A stretch of 61,807 nt of DNA, from assembly GCA_964445985.1 (NCBI GenBank), contig CAYUMU010000031.1, positions 1 to 61,807 of the forward strand, read 5' to 3'. The DNA comes from CAYUMU01 sp964445985. Its GTDB lineage: Bacteria > Planctomycetota > Planctomycetia > Pirellulales > S012-138. Below are positions 18,145-27,171 of this stretch, one piece after another; the stretch's first letter is position 1; the number at the start of each line of letters is the position of its first letter. The translations under genes and the position numbers were made by a program. The notes below the pieces were generated by a model. The model was not told the origin of the DNA, searched no databases, and saw only the letters and a list, made by a program, of their open reading frames with translations.

Positions 18145-18976
18145 ATGTTTAAGCTTCGCTGGTTGTGCGGCCTGATGCTGGTGGCCGCTTCGGTTATTTC
18201 AACGGCTTCGGCTCAAGACGCCGAAATCAAGACGGACGACACCGTCGTGGTGACCACGGATAGCGCCAAGTTCATGCTGGGCGCCACGGTCTTGGCAACC
18301 GTTCCCAAAGACACCGAGCTGAAGGTCATCAAGATCAACGGCAATTGGATCGGCGTGGCCTACAAAGTGGGTGAAGAAGAAAAAGGCGGCTGGATCAACA
18401 AGCGCAACCTGAGCGTCGCCTCGGCCAAGCCGGAAACCCCCAAGCCGGAAACCCCCAAGCCGGAGACTCCCAAGCCGGAGACTCCCAAGCCTGAAACCAA
18501 GCCGGAGACTCCCAAGCCTGAAACCAAGCCGGAGACTCCCAAGCCCGAAACCAAGCCAGAGACTCCCAAGCCCGAAACCAAGCCAGAGACTCCCAAGCCC
18601 GNNNNNNNNNNNNNNNNNNNNNNNNNNNNNNNNNNNNNNNNNNNNNNNNNNNNNNNNNNNNNNNNNNNNNNNNNNNNNNNNNNNNNNNNNNNNNNNNNNN
18701 NCAGAGACTCCCAAGCCCGAAACCAAGCCGGAGACTCCCAAGCCCGAAACCAAGCCAGAGACTCCCAAGCCTGAAACCAAGCCAGAGACTCCCAAGCCCG
18801 AAACCAAGCCAGAGACTCCCAAGCCCGAAACCAAGCCGGAGACTCCCAAGCCCGAAACCAAGCCGGAGACTCCCAAGCCTGAAACCAAGCCAGAGACTCC
18901 CAAGCCCGAAACCAAGCCGGAAGTAGAAAAGAAGGAAGAAAAGAAAGAAGAAGAGAAGAAAGAGGAAGACAAGTAG
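18145..18976 (+). CDS. Secreted SH3-like protein with KPET repeats, interrupted by an assembly gap
   Basis: The protein has a signal peptide (MFKLRWLCGLMLVAASVISTASA), a bacterial SH3-like domain (about residues 28-90, DTELKVIKINGNWIGVAY, GGWINKRNL) and a long low-complexity tail. The tail begins with KPETP units and continues as KPETPKPET (27-bp) units, ending in a lysine/glutamate-rich segment EKKEEKKEEEKKEEDK before TAG at 18974-18976. The 100 Ns at 18602-18701 are a placeholder: the frame is broken if taken literally, but the 732 known bases are a multiple of three, so the real gene is expected to be open. The tail may act as a wall- or membrane-spanning spacer. Confidence 0.85.
18427..18919 (+). 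repeat. Tandem repeat (15-bp and 27-bp units) with unresolved gap
   Basis: Four 15-bp units coding KPETP are followed by repeated 27-bp units coding KPETPKPET on both sides of the N-run. Near-identical units explain why the assembly failed here. Copy number is therefore unknown. Confidence 0.95.
18602..18701. other. Assembly gap (100 Ns)
   Basis: Exactly 100 Ns, the customary length for a gap of unknown size. If the repeat register is kept, the missing sequence is 9 bases plus a whole number of 27-bp units. Confidence 0.98.
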
Positions 18977-19017
18977 TCTCCACTCGCCCCCGTGGCGTGT
19001 ACTGCCTGGTTTCCAAT

Positions 19018-19050
19018 CGCCTGCTGGTCCTTTGCCAGCAGGCGTTTTTA
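19018..19050 (+). terminator. Rho-independent terminator after the KPET-repeat gene
   Basis: A perfect 10-bp stem, CGCCTGCTGG (19018-19027) with CCAGCAGGCG (19035-19044), and the loop TCCTTTG are followed by TTTTTATTT. It lies about 40 bases after the stop codon. Confidence 0.93.
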
Positions 19051-19162
19051 TTTGGCGGCCTCTGAACGGTGATCGAACGCGCTTTGCCGCCCGCGTGCAA
19101 ACGGTGAGCAACGATCTCGACGGTGGGCCGCCATCCGTGTTTTAGCAACAAGGAATCTGGCT

Positions 19163-19747
19163 GTGACTGAACTCAAAGTGCTGATGATCGTGGGCGATTT
19201 CGTGGAAGACTACGAAGTCATGGTCCCCTTTCAGGTTCTCCAAACCGTGGGGCATACCGTGCATGCGGTTTGCCCGGACAAAAAGTCGGGCGAGTTCGTC
19301 GCCACCAGCATTCACGATTTCGAAGGCCATCAAACCTATACCGAGAAGCCAGGACACAACTTCCGCTTGAATGCCAGCTTCGCCGAAATCGATCCGGCCA
19401 ACTACCATGGGCTCATCGTGCCCGGCGGGCGGGCTCCCGAGTATCTGCGACTCGATCGCCGCGTCTTAGCCCTGGTTCAGCACTTTTTCGAACAGGGCAA
19501 ACCGGTGGGAGCCATCTGCCACGGGCTGCAAATTCTGACCGCTGCCCGCGTGGTGCAGGGGCGAGCCTGCACGGCCTATCCGGCAGTGCGGCCCGAACTG
19601 GAGTGGGCGGGGGCCCAGTGGGTCGAACCCAGCCCTGGCATGGACAGCGTCCACATGGACGGCAACCTGGTCACTGCGCCCGCGTGGCCGGCACAGGGAG
19701 CGTTCATGAGGTCGTTCTTGGCAGTATTGTCTCAAGCCGTAAGGTAA
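19163..19747 (+). CDS. DJ-1/PfpI family protein
   Basis: A 194-residue member of the DJ-1/PfpI family. The nucleophile elbow reads GAICHGLQIL, with the conserved cysteine followed by histidine as in the PfpI/YhbO branch (protease, chaperone or deglycase roles have been claimed). The upstream GLIVPGGRAPEYLR carries the glutamate that activates the cysteine. The start is GTG at 19163; no better ATG precedes the first strand (MTELKVLMIVGDFVEDYE). It stands alone after a strong terminator. Confidence 0.92.
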   Translation: MTELKVLMIVGDFVEDYEVMVPFQVLQTVGHTVHAVCPDKKSGEFVATSIHDFEGHQTYTEKPGHNFRLNASFAEIDPANYHGLIVPGGRAPEYLRLDRRVLALVQHFFEQGKPVGAICHGLQILTAARVVQGRACTAYPAVRPELEWAGAQWVEPSPGMDSVHMDGNLVTAPAWPAQGAFMRSFLAVLSQAVR

Positions 19748-19964
19748 CGATCGAGCTGTCACGAGCCGAGTGAGCCTCGTCTTTCCCCTGCCGGCGAACC
19801 CGCGTAGAATCAGCCGCGGTCGAACTCCGGCAGCCATCTCTGCGCGCCCCAACCAGCGCTGCCTGCTACCGTGGTCTTGATGTCGGAACAGGCCCGCGCT
19901 GAATCGTTCGCGCGTGATCCCCGCGGCTCCCTTTGGCAATTTCTCACCCCAATCTGCCCGCGAG

Positions 19965-21803
19965 ATGAATTCTCCCAGCATACCGTGGTCGCAACCCTTG
20001 CGGCGTTTATATAGCGCCTTGGCCCGGCTGCGCCCGCTGGCAGAAAAGTTGGCCGGCGTGCCTTCGCCCGAAGATCAAGAATGGTACGAGCTGCTGCGTT
20101 ACAAGCTCATTCCGCAAGTCGCGGGCGAGCCCTGGCTGGTGGTGGCCGTCGTGGGGGGCACCAACATCGGCAAATCGGTGGTCTTCAATCACCTGGTGGG
20201 CGAGAACGCCAGCGCCGTGAGCCCCCGCGCGGCCGGCACCAAGCACCCCGTCTGCCTGGTTCCCGAGCACTTTGCCGAAGAAGACCGGCTGGCCGAGTTG
20301 TTCTCCAGCTTTGAGCTGCGCGAGTGGCATGCCGCGGAAGACTCGCTGCGAGAGTGCCCCGAGCACATGCTGTTGTGGCGGTTGGGCCGGAATGTTCCGC
20401 CGCGGTTGTTGCTCTTGGATACGCCTGATATCGATTCCACGGCCGAGGTGAACTGGGAACGCGCCGATCACGTGCGGCAAGCAGCCGACGTGCTCGTGGC
20501 CGTGCTCACCATGCAAAAGTATAACGACGCCGCGGTGAAGAAATTCTTCCAGCGCGTGGCCGATTCCGATAAACCCGTCGTGGTGGTCTTCAATCAAGTG
20601 GACCTGGAAGGCGATCGCACTTTCTGGCCCGACTGGCTGGAAACCTTTTGCGATGCCACCGGCGTGCGTCCCCAGTTCGTGTACGTGGCGCCCTACGACC
20701 GCCGCGCGGCCGAAGGAGGCGAACTGCCATTCCATGATGTTGGGACCGATGGTCGCACGCCGCCGGGCGAACCCGCGGCCCTCCGCACCGAATTGGCGGC
20801 CCTGCATTTCTCCGAAATCAAACTGCGCACGCTCCGCGGCGCGCTCGAAGTGGTGCTCGACGAAGTGCAAGGAGGACCGGCCTGGTTGCGGCAAGTGGGT
20901 CTCTCGGGCGAGCGGTTCCAGCGTGCCCAGGCCGTGCTGCAACGCTGGCAGGGAACCCACGAAACCTGGCCGCCGCTGCCCGACAAACTCCTGCGCAACG
21001 AGTTCTTGGCCTGGTGGGATCAGAGTCGCGGCGCGGTCACCCGCGGCGTGCATCGCGGCTACCGCTGGCTGGGCAAGGCCGTGATGTGGCCGATCCAAAA
21101 AGCCCGCGGCGTGCAATTCACCACCGAAGAGGAATTGCTGGCCAGGTTTCAAGAGCGCGAGCGGGCCACGGTCACGGCCATCTTTGAAAAGCTGTTTCGC
21201 GAACTGGAACAACTGGTGTCGCTCGAAGACCCCGTGCTGGCGCCGCGCTTGGCGCGCCTGCTCGGCGGCCAGAATCGCGACCTGCTGTTAAAGAAACTGG
21301 AGCGAGCCCACGAAGCGTTGCCGCCGCTCTCCGATGATTTTCGCGCCTACCTGCACCAAGAATTCAACCAGTGGGCGGAAAACAATCCTCGATTACTCAA
21401 GGCACTGCGTGGAGCTGACGTCGCAGCGGCTGCCGTCCGGCCGGCGCTCACTGCCACCTTGGCATTCATGGGCGGCTCGGCCGTGGTCGACGTGGCCGCC
21501 AACCAGGCGATCGACGTGGTCATTACCGTGGGGGCCGGCGAAGTTGGCGCCGCGGCCACCGGCGAGGGCGCCGGCCGCGCCCTGAGTGCCACCTTCCACC
21601 GCTGCTTGCGAGAGTTCACGCAGCGCCGCGCTGCCTGGTTCACCCGCTGGTTGCGAGCGGAAGTATTCGGCGGCCTGTTCGAGGAGCTCGAAGCCGGAGC
21701 CAGCATCGCTTCGACCCCCGAGTTTCAAGAAGTCGCCCAGGCCCTGCAAGAATTGAAGCATGAGCTCAAGAGCGAGCTCAGCCTTCATCCTCGTTTGGCT
21801 TAG
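19965..21803 (+). CDS. Large GTPase-like protein with C-terminal helical/hydrophobic region
   Basis: A 612-residue protein. The G domain runs from about residue 50 to 260: P-loop GGTNIGKSVVFN, G3 motif DTPDID and G4 motif NQVD are clear. After it come long helical segments (about 270-480), then a glycine/alanine-rich hydrophobic stretch (TLAFMGGSAVVDVAANQAIDVVITVGAGEVGAA split over about 497-530) that could contact membrane, and another helical part. This layout resembles dynamin-like or YfjP/Era-related GTPases of unknown role. ATG at 19965 was chosen; a GTG at 19914 would add 17 residues. It stands alone; it is rarely annotated beyond GTPase domain-containing. Confidence 0.8.
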   Translation: MNSPSIPWSQPLRRLYSALARLRPLAEKLAGVPSPEDQEWYELLRYKLIPQVAGEPWLVVAVVGGTNIGKSVVFNHLVGENASAVSPRAAGTKHPVCLVPEHFAEEDRLAELFSSFELREWHAAEDSLRECPEHMLLWRLGRNVPPRLLLLDTPDIDSTAEVNWERADHVRQAADVLVAVLTMQKYNDAAVKKFFQRVADSDKPVVVVFNQVDLEGDRTFWPDWLETFCDATGVRPQFVYVAPYDRRAAEGGELPFHDVGTDGRTPPGEPAALRTELAALHFSEIKLRTLRGALEVVLDEVQGGPAWLRQVGLSGERFQRAQAVLQRWQGTHETWPPLPDKLLRNEFLAWWDQSRGAVTRGVHRGYRWLGKAVMWPIQKARGVQFTTEEELLARFQERERATVTAIFEKLFRELEQLVSLEDPVLAPRLARLLGGQNRDLLLKKLERAHEALPPLSDDFRAYLHQEFNQWAENNPRLLKALRGADVAAAAVRPALTATLAFMGGSAVVDVAANQAIDVVITVGAGEVGAAATGEGAGRALSATFHRCLREFTQRRAAWFTRWLRAEVFGGLFEELEAGASIASTPEFQEVAQALQELKHELKSELSLHPRLA

Positions 21804-21804
21804 G

Positions 21805-21836
21805 GGGCTTCCCTACCCCTATCGAAGGTGGCTTGT
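21805..21836. repeat. Second copy of the 20-bp dispersed motif
   Basis: Bases 21805-21824 equal 16118-16137, followed by AGGTGGCTTGT (21826-21836), which also occurs beside the first copy. It starts 2 bases after the GTPase stop. Confidence 0.55.
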
Positions 21837-21880
21837 CTGGAATTTGAACCCTCTCGCGGGGGGCAACGCCCAGCCATCAA

Positions 21881-23692
21881 TCATTGCACCAACCGCCGCC
21901 TGGGGCTGCTGATGATGTTTTCAAAGATTTCAGCCGTTCGTTGTTCGTATTCCGCGGGATTGCCGCTGCCGCGAGGCGACTTGCCGTTGTCGTCGGCCGT
22001 ATTGCCCATCCGCCCCATGCGGTCCATGAACTCGTAGTCGGTGCCCAGGCCAATGCCCACGGCAAAGACCTGCCACTTGGACGTTTGCATGGAGTGGGCT
22101 TGCATCAAGGCGCCGTTCTTGGGGTGGGAATTGCCGCCATAGAAATTAGCGCTGGAGTTATTGGACATGTAATTGTTGATGGCCGTGCCGTTGCTGTCGT
22201 AAAGGTTGGGCGCTCCATCCGTCAGCAGCACCACCACCTTGTTGGCAAAGCCGCGGCCGGCGCCTCCCTCCGAGGTCGGTCGCAAATGCTGCCGGGCCAG
22301 GACCATGCCCGACTCGGAATTGGTGCTTTGGTAAGCATCGCCCACGGCCTGCAAGTCGGTGCAACTGGCCATCGCCAGGTCGTAGTCACCGGTGAGCGAA
22401 CGCACGATTTTGGGACCGCCGTCGTTGGGGGCGTCGAAGGTGATCAGCGATACCCAATCCCGCTGGTTGGGGTCGGGAATGTGGGCGTTGCGTTCCTTGA
22501 TCACCTGCATGGCGGCAATGATGGCGCGCCGCGAGGCATGCGTGGGCTGCTCGCGCGGCGGGAACGAAAACGTGCCGCCCGCCGTTGACTCGTTGTGCCG
22601 CGGGCAGAGCGGGCTGCGCACCGAAAGCGGCGTGTGGTTTACGCCGTCGGGCTTGCCGTCGCGGCCAAAGTCGAGCATGAATTGCAAGTAGGTGCGATAG
22701 CCGATCTTGTTCCAAAATGGCGTCACATAGCTGCTGCTGGCCCAAGTGTAGCCGGCGGTATTGGGGTTGGCCATCGAGGTGAGCCGCACCGAGTTCTGGC
22801 TGGGCGGCGCGGTATAGCCCGAGGCGTTGATCACGTAGTCGATGTACTTTTCCCAGTAATTGTAGTTGGTCGTGGAACTGGGCGTGGGCTTGGCGTTGGG
22901 CATGACCACCGCGATCTGCTTGTCGATGATCCAGCGATAGGCTTTTTGCTTGCGCGTGGCATTGGAATCGCTGGAAGTGATACGATACGTGGTCGCGATG
23001 GATGTTGGCGTGAGCGGGCCGCCGTTGGCCGTCAGAGCCTGGTAAGCACTATTGTTCTGCGTCACGCCCGCTGGCTGTCCCACGTGTTGCAGCGTGCCGG
23101 GAAACGTGCCGAAATTGAAGTCGGTGTAGATTTGTTGCACGACCTGGTCCCCCAGCCCGGAGAATTCCGCGTTGATGGCCTGGGTGGTCCAGCATGGCTC
23201 GGAGTCGTCGTTCATGGAGCCCGAAAGATCGACCACGAAGGCGATGTCGCGTGGCCCGATCATGGCCGTGGCCGTGGCCTCGGTGGAAAACGTGTCTATC
23301 CCCAGCACTTTCCCGAAGAACAGCCCGGCATTCTCCCGGCGGGCGGTAACCCGCACCGCGTTGGCATGCTGCGCCCCGGCCGAAAATGTGCGGGCGTTGA
23401 TGTCCCAGTAACCAAATTCCACGTCGGAGTCGCTAATGTTCACCGACTGGGCGGCGGCCGGATTGGCCGCCACGAATTTACGCGCTTCCGCGATCACCGA
23501 GGCCTGGTTGTTGCTCATCACGCTGGCCGCGGCCATGGCGCCAGAATCGACCGCGTTTTGCAATTGCGTTCGGGCTAGTGAGATGTAGCCCATATCGACC
23601 GCGAACGCGACCATCCCCAGCAGCACCACCATCAGAATTGCCACCAACGCCAAAACTGCCCCGCGCCGCTGACGATGGATCGCTTGTTTCAT
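21881..23692 (-). CDS. TadG-like pilus-assembly protein with von Willebrand factor A domain
   Basis: A 603-residue protein. The N-terminus RRGAVLALVAILMVVLLGMVAFAVDMGYISLARTQLQNAVDSGAMAA is the TadG/TadE-type leader and membrane helix. Residues about 50-140 form the DUF2134-like part. A vWA domain starts near residue 150 with the metal-site motif DLSGSMNDD, carries a long insert (about 170-380), and resumes with DWVSLITFDAPNDGG and VVLLTDGAPNLYDSNG. It is probably displayed at the envelope, linked to a tight-adherence system, though no tad genes are nearby. Its gene is convergent with the GTPase gene upstream. Confidence 0.88.
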   Translation of the reverse strand: MKQAIHRQRRGAVLALVAILMVVLLGMVAFAVDMGYISLARTQLQNAVDSGAMAAASVMSNNQASVIAEARKFVAANPAAAQSVNISDSDVEFGYWDINARTFSAGAQHANAVRVTARRENAGLFFGKVLGIDTFSTEATATAMIGPRDIAFVVDLSGSMNDDSEPCWTTQAINAEFSGLGDQVVQQIYTDFNFGTFPGTLQHVGQPAGVTQNNSAYQALTANGGPLTPTSIATTYRITSSDSNATRKQKAYRWIIDKQIAVVMPNAKPTPSSTTNYNYWEKYIDYVINASGYTAPPSQNSVRLTSMANPNTAGYTWASSSYVTPFWNKIGYRTYLQFMLDFGRDGKPDGVNHTPLSVRSPLCPRHNESTAGGTFSFPPREQPTHASRRAIIAAMQVIKERNAHIPDPNQRDWVSLITFDAPNDGGPKIVRSLTGDYDLAMASCTDLQAVGDAYQSTNSESGMVLARQHLRPTSEGGAGRGFANKVVVLLTDGAPNLYDSNGTAINNYMSNNSSANFYGGNSHPKNGALMQAHSMQTSKWQVFAVGIGLGTDYEFMDRMGRMGNTADDNGKSPRGSGNPAEYEQRTAEIFENIISSPRRRLVQ

Positions 23693-24047
23693 GGAGAGGT
23701 CGCTTCAAAAAAAGTGGAAGGCGGGCGGAGAAGATGGAGATGCCCGCTAGGTCTCCACCTGAATAGATACCTTATTCCTGGACAAAAGCCGGGAGATTTT
23801 TTGGCTGATCCCAGAATTACGGCAACCGCGGGGTCCGTGGTGGGGGGATGGAAAGAGATCCGTTTGGCTGACCGCGATGGGCGGCGCGATCGCATTCAGC
23901 ATCGTCTCGCATTCCGATTGAGTGCTGGAGCGCGCAAAGAATGTTAAGTTTGGTTGAACTCAACATGAAATATTCCCGTCCGCGCGCAACCCGCGGCGGA
24001 CGGCAACCCCTCGGCAAGTTTTCGCGGAATAACAGGGAATCCAGAGT
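23693..24047. other. Gene-free divergent intergenic region
   Basis: This spacer lies between the leftward TadG/vWA gene and the rightward PPK2 gene, and no coding frame is supported. The near-palindrome GTTGAACTCAAC lies around 23953-23964. Promoters for both genes are expected here. Confidence 0.4.
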
Positions 24048-25541
24048 ATGTTCGAAGCGGCCGAAGTAGGGCACAAGCTCGAAAAAGACCAATACAATGC
24101 GCTGGAGCCTGGCCTCCGCGAACGGTTGATCGCCGCCCAATTCCGGCTGCGCAAGGCGAACTTTCCCGTGCTGGTCGTCGTTGCCGGAGACGATCACCCC
24201 GGCTGCGACGATGTGTTGCAACTGCTCAACGAATGGCTCGATGCCCGCTTCGTGGAGACCAACGCCTACGGACCTCCTTCCGAAGAAGAACGGGCTCGCC
24301 CTCGGTTCTGGAGGTATTGGAGAGACCTCACGCCCCGCGGCAAAATCGGGCTGTTTAGCGGCGGTTGGTCGAGCAGGACGATTGCCGATCGGGTTCAAAC
24401 CGCGCTCAATGAGGACGCGTTTCTCCGCGCCATCGAGCATGTTGAGCAGTTTGAGCAGGCCATGGTCGACGACGGCGCCGTGGTGCTCAAACTCTGGCTG
24501 CATCTGCCGAAGGACGTGCTCAAGAAGCGACTTAAAGAAGCGGAAAAGCACCCCGACCGCCAGTGGCGGGTTCAGCCCGAAGACTGGCAGATTTACGAAA
24601 GCTTGGAAGAACACCTGCACGTCGTTGAATCGTTCCTCCGGCGCACGAGCACCGCGTCCGCGCCCTGGCATCTGATCGAAAGCACCGACGCGCGCTACCG
24701 CGACGTGACCGTAACGGAAATCTTGCTGAAGGCGCTCGAAAGCAAGCTGGATGAAATGGAGTCGCTTGGCGACTCGCCCCACGCTCCGTCCGGAGCGGCC
24801 CCTCCCCAGGCCAGCGATGTGGGCGATCCGCGCACCGTGCTCGATAAGGTCGATCTCTCAAAATCTCTGGCGAAAAAAGAGTACGACGAACAGTTAGCAA
24901 CCTTGCAGGCCCGGATCAATCACTTGGGTCGAGCCATGCACGAGCGCGGCAGATCGGCCGTGTTGCTGTTCGAAGGCTGGGATGCCGCCGGCAAGGGAAG
25001 CACCATCCGCCGGTTGGTGCGACCGCTACGGCCGCAACTGTATCGAATTGTGCCCATCGCCGCGCCCACGGAAGAAGAGCGCAACCATCATTACCTCTGG
25101 CGATTCTGGCGGCATCTTCCCCGTCGGGGCAAGCTGACCATTTTCGACCGCAGTTGGTATGGCCGGGTGCTGGTGGAAAGAGTGGAAGGATTCGCCGAAC
25201 CGGCCCAATGGCGCCGCGCTTACCGCGAGATCAACGACTTTGAGGAGCAACTGGCCGAGCACGGACTGTACCTGGGCAAGTTCTGGTTGCACATTTCGCC
25301 CGAGGAACAATTGAATCGGTTTCAGGCCCGCGAGAACACCTCGTTCAAGCAGTTCAAAATCACCGAAGAAGATTACCGCAACCGCGAAAAGTGGTCGGAA
25401 TACGAGGCCGCCGTGGGCGAGATGGTGGCCCGCACGAGTTCCTCGACCATCCCTTGGAACCTGATCGCGGCCAACGACAAACGCTTTGCCCGCTGCGAGG
25501 TGCTGCGGATCGTGTGCGAAGGTCTGGAACGCCTGCTCTAA
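24048..25541 (+). CDS. Two-domain polyphosphate kinase 2 / polyphosphate:AMP phosphotransferase
   Basis: A 497-residue protein made of two tandem PPK2 domains. The C-terminal one (about residues 265-490) is intact, with Walker A FEGWDAAGKGSTIRRL, lid residues in RPLRPQLYRIVPIAAPTEEERNHHYLWRFW, and Walker B IFDRSWYGRVLVERVE. The N-terminal one (about 15-230) keeps the overall layout (ARFVETNAYGPPSEEERARPRFWRYW, GLFSGGWSSRTI) but its Walker A has degenerated to VVAGDDHPGCDD. This matches class II PPK2 enzymes, which phosphorylate AMP to ADP with polyphosphate and where the second domain is catalytic. It links polyphosphate stores with adenylate charge. The gene is alone. Confidence 0.92.
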   Translation: MFEAAEVGHKLEKDQYNALEPGLRERLIAAQFRLRKANFPVLVVVAGDDHPGCDDVLQLLNEWLDARFVETNAYGPPSEEERARPRFWRYWRDLTPRGKIGLFSGGWSSRTIADRVQTALNEDAFLRAIEHVEQFEQAMVDDGAVVLKLWLHLPKDVLKKRLKEAEKHPDRQWRVQPEDWQIYESLEEHLHVVESFLRRTSTASAPWHLIESTDARYRDVTVTEILLKALESKLDEMESLGDSPHAPSGAAPPQASDVGDPRTVLDKVDLSKSLAKKEYDEQLATLQARINHLGRAMHERGRSAVLLFEGWDAAGKGSTIRRLVRPLRPQLYRIVPIAAPTEEERNHHYLWRFWRHLPRRGKLTIFDRSWYGRVLVERVEGFAEPAQWRRAYREINDFEEQLAEHGLYLGKFWLHISPEEQLNRFQARENTSFKQFKITEEDYRNREKWSEYEAAVGEMVARTSSSTIPWNLIAANDKRFARCEVLRIVCEGLERLL

Positions 25542-25622
25542 AGCCGTGGCCCGATCGGGGCCAGCGGTGGGCATGTTCGCTGATCCGTAGGCTGCCGCTC
25601 GCAGTCGGGCCGTGGCGAGCGG

Positions 25623-26117
25623 CTAGGCTTCGTCGGCCGACTTGGGTGGGTTGTCCGCTGGCGGAACCGGGGCAGGAGCCTTGAGCTCGTCGCCACTGAT
25701 GGTTTCGACCCGATCCAACCGCAACTGGTCGCCCACGCGGCGGTAGCCCACCCGAAACCCAAAGCTGCGGAAGATTCCACTCCACGCAAAAGTGTCGTGG
25801 TCCATCACGCCGGTGGGGGTTTGCAAACTGCCAGCGGTAGGCTCCTTGCCCACCATTTGCCGCACCTGTTCGCGGGTGGGGTTCTTCTCCAGGTCGATCG
25901 GGTTGCGATCCGCAAGTTCCTCGTTTTCAGGCAAGTACTTGCTGACATCGGTCAGGGCTGCTTCGAAGGCCCAGCGGGCACGGTAGTCGAGCACCACGAG
26001 CACCAGCCCAATGACCAGCACCACCAGCAGCACGATTCGATCCCAGGGAAACAGCTTTTTCTTCGCGGGAGCGTTCTTGCCCGCGGCGGACGACGAACCA
26101 GGGCTAGCCGAAGACAT
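25623..26117 (-). CDS. Hypothetical membrane-anchored protein
   Basis: A 164-residue protein with a short Ser/Ala/Lys-rich N-terminus, one membrane helix (about residues 24-43, IVLLVVLVIGLVLVVLD) and a C-terminal soluble domain (ALTDVSKYLPENEELADRNPIDLEKNPTREQVRQMVG, YRRVGDQLRLDRVETISGDEL). It looks like a single-pass inner-membrane protein. The ATG at 26117 fits the anchor; upstream in-frame sequence lacks a leader. It is divergent from the sigma factor gene and convergent with PPK2. No family was recognised. Confidence 0.7.
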   Translation of the reverse strand: MSSASPGSSSAAGKNAPAKKKLFPWDRIVLLVVLVIGLVLVVLDYRARWAFEAALTDVSKYLPENEELADRNPIDLEKNPTREQVRQMVGKEPTAGSLQTPTGVMDHDTFAWSGIFRSFGFRVGYRRVGDQLRLDRVETISGDELKAPAPVPPADNPPKSADEA

Positions 26118-26467
26118 GCTCAACTCCTGCAAAACGTCGCCGGCCCACGCCAACAACGCACTGGGTGAAGGAAACGCAGCGATCCCTGGGAAGTGCAACG
26201 CGATTGCCGGCCAAGACGCTTGGTGGGGAGAAGGCCGCATGGACTGCGGAAACAATCGTGCCATGCTCTGCCATTGCGGTCAAGGGTGCCGAGAGGATTC
26301 GCGGCCGGTTGGCCCGGCAGCCAGCACCGCCGCGGCGAGAGCAACCCGAGCGAAGATCGTTCGACACGCGCCCCAGCCCGTGGTACTTTCGAGTGAGGCT
26401 CACGCTCGCCACACGGATGGGTTCCCCCTCGCGCATCGGATTCTTCTCTTCTACTTGTGTTGGTTGC
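26118..26467. other. Divergent intergenic region upstream of the sigma factor
   Basis: The region between the leftward membrane-anchored protein and the rightward sigma factor gene shows an open frame that runs into the sigma factor, but its composition is not protein-like. No strong hairpin was found; promoters for both genes should be here. Confidence 0.35.
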
Positions 26468-27145
26468 ATGTGGCCCGAAGTTCCGCAAACCTCTGAGTTG
26501 CTCCATCAAGCCAGGGCGGGGGACGAGCAAGCCGTGAATCAATTGCTCGACCGCCACCGCGACGCCCTGCGGCGGTTGGTGGAGCTGCGCATGGATCGGG
26601 TGCTGCAGCGGCGGGTCGATGCCAGCGACATTGTGCAGGACGTGTTGGTGGAGGCGAATCGCCGGCTGCGCGATTACCTGGCCGATCCCAACCCCATGCC
26701 GTTTCATCTGTGGCTGCGGCACATGGCCAAGGATCGGCTGATCGACGCCCATCGCCGGCATCGGGTGGCCCAGCGCCGCAGTCTCGATCGCGAGCAACCG
26801 CTGGCGGCCCCGGCCGGCATCGATCACTCCACCATGGAGTTGGCCAACCAGTTGCGTGATCCGCAAATGACGCCCGCCGCCGCCGCCACCTGGAACGAAA
26901 CCTTGCGGCGGTTCCATGAAGCCGTCGAACGCTTGGATGAGATTGACCGCGAAATGATTCTGATGCGGCATTTCGAAAAGCTGTCGAACCAGGAAGCCGC
27001 CCAGGCTCTCGGCCTGACATCGGCCGCCGCCAGCATGCGCTACCTGCGCGCCGTGCGCCGCCTGCGCTTGCTGCTGGGCAATGAAGACGCCGACGAAGAG
27101 GGCTCCGATGAAGCTGGCGAGAATCTGCCGCCCAAGTCCGAATAA
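26468..27145 (+). CDS. ECF-type RNA polymerase sigma factor (planctomycete group)
   Basis: A 225-residue sigma-70-family factor. Region 2 (about residues 10-95) contains DEQAVNQLLDRHRDALRRLVELRMD, DASDIVQDVLVEANRRL and PFHLWLRHMAKDRLIDAHRRHRVAQRR. Region 4 (about 140-205) contains RLDEIDREMILMRHFEKLSNQEAAQALGLTSAAASMRYLRAVRRL. The RMDxRLxxRVDASDIVQDV pattern is typical of planctomycete ECF factors that often pair with membrane kinases. The start at 26468 was chosen because region 2 begins a few residues later. The C-terminal tail is acidic and short. No anti-sigma factor gene is adjacent. Confidence 0.93.
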   Translation: MWPEVPQTSELLHQARAGDEQAVNQLLDRHRDALRRLVELRMDRVLQRRVDASDIVQDVLVEANRRLRDYLADPNPMPFHLWLRHMAKDRLIDAHRRHRVAQRRSLDREQPLAAPAGIDHSTMELANQLRDPQMTPAAAATWNETLRRFHEAVERLDEIDREMILMRHFEKLSNQEAAQALGLTSAAASMRYLRAVRRLRLLLGNEDADEEGSDEAGENLPPKSE

Positions 27146-27171
27146 GAGCAGACGCGCCTCATGCGTATTTT

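Noticed and set aside
18199..18972. Long leftward frames through the KPET repeat
   Set aside because: They are shadows of a repeat with a strongly biased sequence; they read as Gly/Ser/Leu or Trp/Glu/Ala repeats and span the N-run.
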